From: Glandiceps talaboti
Taxonomy: Eukaryota; Hemichordata; Enteropneusta; Spengelidae
Assembly: GCF_964340395.1 (NCBI RefSeq)
Contig: NC_135551.1
Coordinates: 28,374,880 to 28,388,379, forward strand
Direction: 5' to 3'
DNA: 13,500 nt
Shown here: positions 8,314-13,500 of the stretch, piece after piece
Numbering within the stretch: position 1 is the first letter of the stretch
Layout of the letters: every line of letters begins with the position of its first letter
The notes under the pieces: generated by a model
Database searches by the model: none
Told to the model about the DNA's origin: nothing
What the model saw: the letters and a program-made list of their open reading frames with translations, nothing else
Position numbers and translations under genes: made by a program

Positions 8314-10970
8314 TAGTATGGTTGAATGTATCTCATCAAATTGTTTTTTGGATCCGCACCCAAAATGAATCACGATTTCAACTTTAATATTACTCTATTA
8401 CTTATAGATAAAAGAGATCTTTAATTGACCTGTACAAAGTCTAATTATTGCTATTATAACAATTTTCTGTAATTTGCCGTTGGTTGTCATATCGAAAAAA
8501 ACAATACTGAAGTTACAGCTAGTGTAGATTTAATAAGCATAATCTTGGCCATGTATTGTCAAGAATGCAGCTAATATATTCAGTCAGCATACTTTATCAT
8601 ACTTTTGCTCTCCCAGTCTCCCATGATTTTCTTACCTGACTTTTGCACAAGTTAGCAGTAACCTTTGATGATGAGTGACAGGGTCAAACACTGACTACTG
8701 TGTCCTAGATTAAACCCTGGATTTAGTGCTTAGGGCAAAGTATTCACTGTGTGAGTCACACCAAACACACAAGCTAAATACGGGTATGTATTGTAAACTG
8801 AATTCATGCTGATCAGGGGGCAAAGATTTCAAATAAGAATTATATGAGAGATGGAGATAATTGGTATTTGCGACATTTCTAATATTTTATAACTCTTTAT
8901 ACCATGACATCTTTAATTTAAATGGTAACACTACTAACAGATAATTGTTGACTAGATTGATAAATAGAACAATCAAAATATATAAATAAAATGCATATAT
9001 TACACATTTCAATACCTTAATACTTTCTAAGTGTCATTAACAATGGTACTGGGGGCACCATCTTTTGGAATCTGACCTTTAATCACTTACATTTTTTATC
9101 TATTTCATCCGTAAGAACAAGACACTGACCATACATGAAGATTACCACTGCTATCCACAACTACCAACTTAGGGTGCCCTGTGTCAGTGTCTAGCCTATT
9201 GGATTGTTGACACTACATGCATGCATCTTTATATTGTTATCTGCATGTGTGCTTTTGTAATGAAATCAGTTAATATGTGTAATAAAAGAATACAGCTTGT
9301 TTTGCAAATATATCTGTATTTTAACAATATTTTAGATGCCGCTTGAAGATGGACTGACATAAATATAATATTCGTCTAATATGCACTTGGTCTTAAATAT
9401 ATATGAACACATGCAAACAACAAACCATTTCACTTTATAAAGATATATAGCCTGATTGAGCTACAATGGGCATATAAAAGATTTATATATAGTAAGTATT
9501 CTGTCAATGGTGGTTGGAAGGGTAGGGGTGTGGACAGGATACTCTGGGGTTTGGTTGTTACCCCCATACAGCATTGATTTCAACTTTACACCTCATGGCC
9601 TGTCAACAAGACTGCAGTTGTACATAAATACAGCATGCATAGATGACAATTTTGAGATGTTTTCAGTTTGCTGACTTAATGACCCATGAATTCACATCCT
9701 GATATAAGTCTTTCTGTATGTTTAGATTCTATTCAACCTTACTGAAGTGGAATTTTCTGCTGAACAAATGTACTTCATGGAACAAGACAAAGAATGTCTT
9801 TATTGGTTTGTTATGCTTCCAGATTTTCTCTTACGTTAACTTTATACTCAGTCATTTAATCAAATTCCTCAAAAAAAAGTCGTTTTTATACTCGATTACT
9901 ACTATTATTTTGCAAATTTCATTCACAATATTTCTATGAATCACATAACAAAAAAACCAACCAGAACAATAATCTGGTCTTTATGAATAACCAGATGAAC
10001 GGAGATTTTTCTTATTGAATTGACTTGAAAAACTACAAATTAATAACAATACATTGTGAAGTGGCAATATTTCTTACAATTAGTAAAGTCAAAATTCCAT
10101 TTGCCAATCATGAGAATTGATCAAAATGATAACTGTTTTGCTATTCATTGCCTAAAGCCATAAAATATTTTGTGATGGTGTTTTCTTTGTTGACTCGTAG
10201 AGAGCAGAGAGAGATCTCTGTTCAATGTCTATGCTTGAATGCACCCCAGGAACTTTGTGTTAACTTTCCATATACACACAAAAAAATACTACATGTACTA
10301 ATGATACAAATCCTGAAATATTTTGAAATTCTAGATATCATTTTCAATCTGACCCATCCTCCTTATTATTAGAAATTGAACAAACCATCCAAATAAAGTT
10401 TAACAACAATTTTATTAACATATTAATAGTGTCGGGAAATATTTGACTATGGACCATTATGACTTTTATGACTTCAATAACATAAAGGAAATTGAGAGGA
10501 CATTTAATATTCCTGTCTGACATTTCTATCATACTGTTTATGACCACAGCATGATTCAGAGTTATCATATGTTTGCAGTGTGACCAGGATGCCATAGTTT
10601 GGAATAGTGGAAATATATCACATTATGTTTTCTTCACATGTTAGTGCCCTAGCTCCCCACATTTGAAACTGGTGCACTGAGTGGTAATGTTTGTTTCAGT
10701 GATCAACTTTTAAAGTTTGGAATTTCTCATCCATACCAATATAAAGTTTAAGGATTTTATAAGTTCATATCTGATAAAGTCAGAATAGACAATTCAGATG
10801 AAACTGCTGTGGTTCTTATTTCACAAGAAAGGTTCCTTCCATCTTACAGGAAACTGTAGGAGTCAACCGTGTGTGGAGTAAATAGTACAGGGACACTGTT
10901 GGGACAAGTATTTAACTTATATATGAGACAGAACTACACAAACACATAAAGGAATGATAGATTACTTTGT
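8314..10970. other. Long AT-rich stretch with no supported gene
   Basis: Several plus-strand frames of 70-75 codons (9456-9674, 9718-9939, 10148-10372) and one minus-strand frame of 83 codons (10344-10595) are present. None has a recognisable motif or a splice-bounded structure, and lengths like these are common by chance. A 10-bp inverted pair, AGACACTGAC at 9120-9129 and GTCAGTGTCT at 9183-9192, is about what chance allows. I see no RNA gene or transposon end. Confidence 0.5.
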
Positions 10971-10984
10971 GAGTTCAAGGTTTG

Positions 10985-11375
10985 ACAAATCACCCATACA
11001 TCTAATAAGTAATGGTGATGTCTGTTCTCTAGGAAGCAATTGGAATCAACCATTGATACGTGAAGTATTGGGGTAACAAATTACAGGATATTAAATTGCA
11101 AGTGTGTGTAACTACATCAAAAGCAAAGAGACTTGGGATTAAGTACAATGAAATGGATTCATAATATAATTCTCATCACTATAAAGATCAAGTTTTAGCA
11201 AGTCAGTCAGTCAGTCAGTCAGTCAGTCAGTATTTATAGTAAACCTATCATCCCTATATCTAAGAAATGGTGCTGTCTGTCCTATAGAGTAAGAAATAAG
11301 AATCAACCATTGATACACTAATATAGGGGTGACAGTTATGGATCATACAAAATTATAATTTCCTGTAACTATTAT
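10985..11375 (+). repeat. Two diverged direct-repeat units, about 257-bp period
   Basis: Unit one (about 10985-11118) and unit two (about 11240-11372) align over roughly 130 bp. In both, the order is a TCTAAnAAnTGGTG..GTCTGT block and then an exact 17-base match GAATCAACCATTGATAC (11043-11059 and 11300-11316). GGGGT and CTGTAACTA-like segments follow. AGTTCAAGGTT at 10973-10983 and 11404-11414 may mark repeating flanks. Fainter similarity around 10859-10880 (GGAGTCAACC) and 11661-11685 hints at further decayed units. This could be an old satellite or the core repeats of a transposon; the family is not recognised. Confidence 0.6.
11201..11231 (+). repeat. (AGTC)n tetranucleotide microsatellite
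   Basis: Seven full AGTC units and a partial eighth form an uninterrupted 31-bp tract. It sits between the two diverged direct-repeat units and is likely to be length-variable. Confidence 0.95.
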
Positions 11376-12479
11376 CAAATTCATAAGACAGACTTTCTAC
11401 TAAAGTTCAAGGTTCAGATGCCTGTCAACACTCGACTCTCAGACATTCTTCTCCCATACCTATAATTCTAGGTTTCTGTAACAGCTGTTATATACATGAT
11501 TCTGATTCATATGATAAAGCCTTCACTATGGCAACAATGTTAGTTATTTCTAGTCTGATCAACACATCAGGAATGGTAGTAATGATAGATTTACATACAC
11601 TAGATTTATTGCTACATCAAACACTACCGATTACAGCTTAGTATTTTACTTGGGAATTCATATATCGCTAAAATGGTATTGTCATAAACCACACTCCTCT
11701 CCATAGTTGCAAAGTCTCTCAGCTAGCACTGGGGCTCTGATATGAGATCCTCCAGGTGAGTGTCTGGGAAAGTGTAATCCAAACTTTTCTGCAGCGGAAG
11801 TCAAGCAGTATATTTCTTTCAAGTCATGGAGAATGGGATTACGAAATCCATGAAGTCCACTCTTCATAATAAAGATATATCAGTTGGTCAGACATGCAAA
11901 CCTATTGTGGAGGAACCCGGATTGTCCAGCGTGCAATTTTGGACATGAAGTATTCCCCAGAATGCACTGCTCTGGGACCGAAATCCGGTGTAGAAAACTT
12001 TGGATTATGTTCCCCCCACCTCTTGTCGTGGGTCAATGCTAATTCCCATTCGTCAATTTTTAATTGAAAAGAAAGAGTTTAGAATGATTTCATTAAAGAT
12101 ATCATCTTATCAAATTATATTGTGTGCATTGGTTAAATGTCTAATTCTAATGATTTTCTTCAATTTGCAGTGAGTAGAATGGGCACAATTATGGAGAGTG
12201 TTGACAACTATGAAACAGGAATTTTAAGATATGATATGAACTAGCTGGTTTACTGTAAATCTTACAGAACCCTTGACAGCTAAGTGTTGACAAGTATGTG
12301 TACAAGTACTAGATAGAGTTTTGTAAGACTATTATTAGAAACAGTTCATCACTTGTCATAATTTATTTGGGCAGGATTAAACTATATATTATCAAATACC
12401 CAGTATTGATTCCAATGCAATTCAATTGAGAGCACACACATCAAAACTGGCAATAATTTTCTGTATCATGCACGCCCTG
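11376..12479. other. Non-coding stretch with a few weak exon-like signals
   Basis: At 11692-11761 the plus strand shows a pyrimidine-rich acceptor CACTCCTCTCCATAG followed 49 nt later by CAG|GTGAGT. All three frames between them contain a stop, so at best this is an untranslated exon. A minus-strand frame of 61 codons (11682-11867) overlaps it and has no identifiable domain. A GC-richer patch at about 11905-12045 contains GGAGGAACCCGGATTGTCC. An acceptor-like TTTTCTTCAATTTGCAG ends at 12170 and leads into a short frame that stops at 12244. None of these is strong enough to call a gene. Confidence 0.4.
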
Positions 12480-12511
12480 GCGCCACTTTGCACAAATATG
12501 GCAAGTGGCGC
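12480..12511. repeat. Short GC-rich hairpin
   Basis: GCGCCACTTTGC (12480-12491) pairs with GCAAGTGGCGC (12501-12511) around a nine-base loop, with one T bulged. An 11-pair GC-rich stem is unusual in this AT-rich neighbourhood. It could be a transposon sub-terminal palindrome or a small RNA structure. The stem is too short for a typical microRNA precursor and lacks terminator context. Confidence 0.6.
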
Positions 12512-13413
12512 TCTCATCGATGTCAGTTCACTTTGTGATTTGGCTTTTGTTAATTTCTTCACTATTTTTACGTTTCTGCAAATAAAATAACACATCACTG
12601 CCAATTTATGTAATTATGTGATTCAAATGATGTTTCCATGCCACCACATGGGGTATATGATAAAACCTTTACGGCCTGGATATAGGTTTTGCAGACGTCA
12701 GTGGTACGTTTACAGGCCAATCTAAAGGCCTTCTATCGTACAACCTTGGGCCATAAAACCCATATGGATAATTTATATAATTTGCATTTATTTTAGTGTG
12801 TGTGCGCAATAGTGGTATTTGGACTACACTGCAATGGGTGCATGATTAATCCTCGTACACAGCAAATCATGAAAACCCATACAGAAATTTGCATAGAATT
12901 TGCTGTTTTCAGGATAAACATATGGAAATCCCACAGGCTAGTTCTGGGTACTCAGGGGTATTTGCAATCATAGTTGCGATGTTTTCTGTTGCAGTTTCAA
13001 TCACTATGCTCATGAAAGTATGACCACAGGGAACAATGTATACAGCATGCCAATACTTGAGTACAATGTACGCTACACTCACAGGTCACAGAGTCACAGT
13101 TCTCCATTGTCAAAATGATTGTGACAGTCCATACTATAGTTATAGATTGCTTATTACTCAGATGGTGGTCTAGTCATCTAATAGTCCTTTATGAAACATA
13201 ATCCATAGCACATCTCATAATCTTTACTTTCTCACAAACAATGACAACTGTTTTCAGCAGGGTTTGTATAATTCAGTTTGATTGCAATGCAGTATGTAAC
13301 TAAACTTTTAAAGTCTCACCCACACAGATGTGACCAGCTGCTTGCAATGTATTTCCTCCCCCTTTGTAAAATGGAATGACCAATTTAAAACTTCTGCTTT
13401 TCATTTGAAATGC
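12512..13413. other. Non-coding stretch with no supported gene
   Basis: There is an imperfect hairpin at about 12703-12746, where GGTACGTTTACAGGCC faces GGCCTTCTATCGTACAACC. Two octamer-like ATTTGCAT matches lie near 12.78 and 12.89 kb. No exon, RNA gene or transposon end is supported. Confidence 0.45.
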
Positions 13414-13497
13414 AGATTGTGCTACAATATGGGTGGTTAGGGATCTATTGGGTCAAGTGGCAGTTCATAGATTGTTCCATAATATGGGTGGATAGGG
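13414..13497 (+). repeat. 29-bp direct repeat at the window edge
   Basis: The 29-base segments at 13414-13442 and 13469-13497 match at 25 positions, sharing AATATGGGTGG as an exact core, with a period of 55 bp. The window ends directly after the second unit, so this may be the start of a longer tandem array. Confidence 0.6.
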
Positions 13498-13500
13498 GTA

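Noticed and set aside
9120-9192. 10-bp inverted pair AGACACTGAC/GTCAGTGTCT as transposon ends
   Set aside because: About one such pair is expected by chance at this spacing in the window, and no target-site duplication was seen.
12137-12244. Short plus-strand frame after a good acceptor ending at 12170, tested as a terminal exon
   Set aside because: The frame has only about 35 codons, no upstream partner exon is visible and the product is not recognised.
1-13500. CRISPR array, bacterial operon or phage content
   Set aside because: There are no regularly spaced repeats with unique spacers, no ribosome-binding sites ahead of long frames and no long coding frames. The sequence is eukaryotic in character.

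Overview
This looks like animal nuclear DNA. It is AT-rich (roughly two thirds A+T by eye) and has no long open frames. It carries a spliced-gene first exon with a consensus donor, and several short interspersed repeats. The first exon reads like a transgelin/calponin-family muscle protein. TACATGTA-type palindromes and the repeat motifs are of kinds I associate with molluscs and related marine invertebrates, so I favour a lophotrochozoan, probably a mollusc. That assignment is an inference from memory of families, not a search result.

The only coding sequence I can support is 51 nt on the minus strand (2258-2308). It starts MANRPRGYG, has a good Kozak context and ends in AAG|GTGAGT. Positions 1-2257 would be its first intron, with the remaining exons beyond the left edge. 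Positions 2309 to about 2480 would be its leader: about 170 nt with no ATG in the sense direction. Two inverted CCAAT boxes at 2471-2500 and a MEF2-type site at 2593-2602 suggest a promoter just to the right.

From 2600 to the right edge I find no convincing gene. The stretch is intergenic or deep-intronic sequence with mobile-element debris. It holds a decayed tRNA-derived SINE on the minus strand (about 4695-4859) and a G-quadruplex-type G tract (5579-5604). A 204-bp MITE-like element with TACTGTAAACCT ends lies at 5971-6174. There is also an exact tandem duplication with a 1140-bp period (6032-7171 and 7172-8313). Each copy contains a GC-richer block with the motif GGAGGAAACCGGAGTACCCG.

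Farther right lie a diverged direct repeat of about 257-bp period with an AGTC microsatellite between its copies (about 10985-11375), a short GC-rich hairpin (12480-12511) and a 29-bp direct repeat at the window edge (13414-13497).

The most notable structure is the perfect duplication. Its left breakpoint falls inside the MITE, so the first copy adjoins a complete element and the second keeps only the right part. Zero visible differences over about 1.14 kb mean either a very recent event or an assembly artefact. I see no evidence for an undescribed multi-gene system here.
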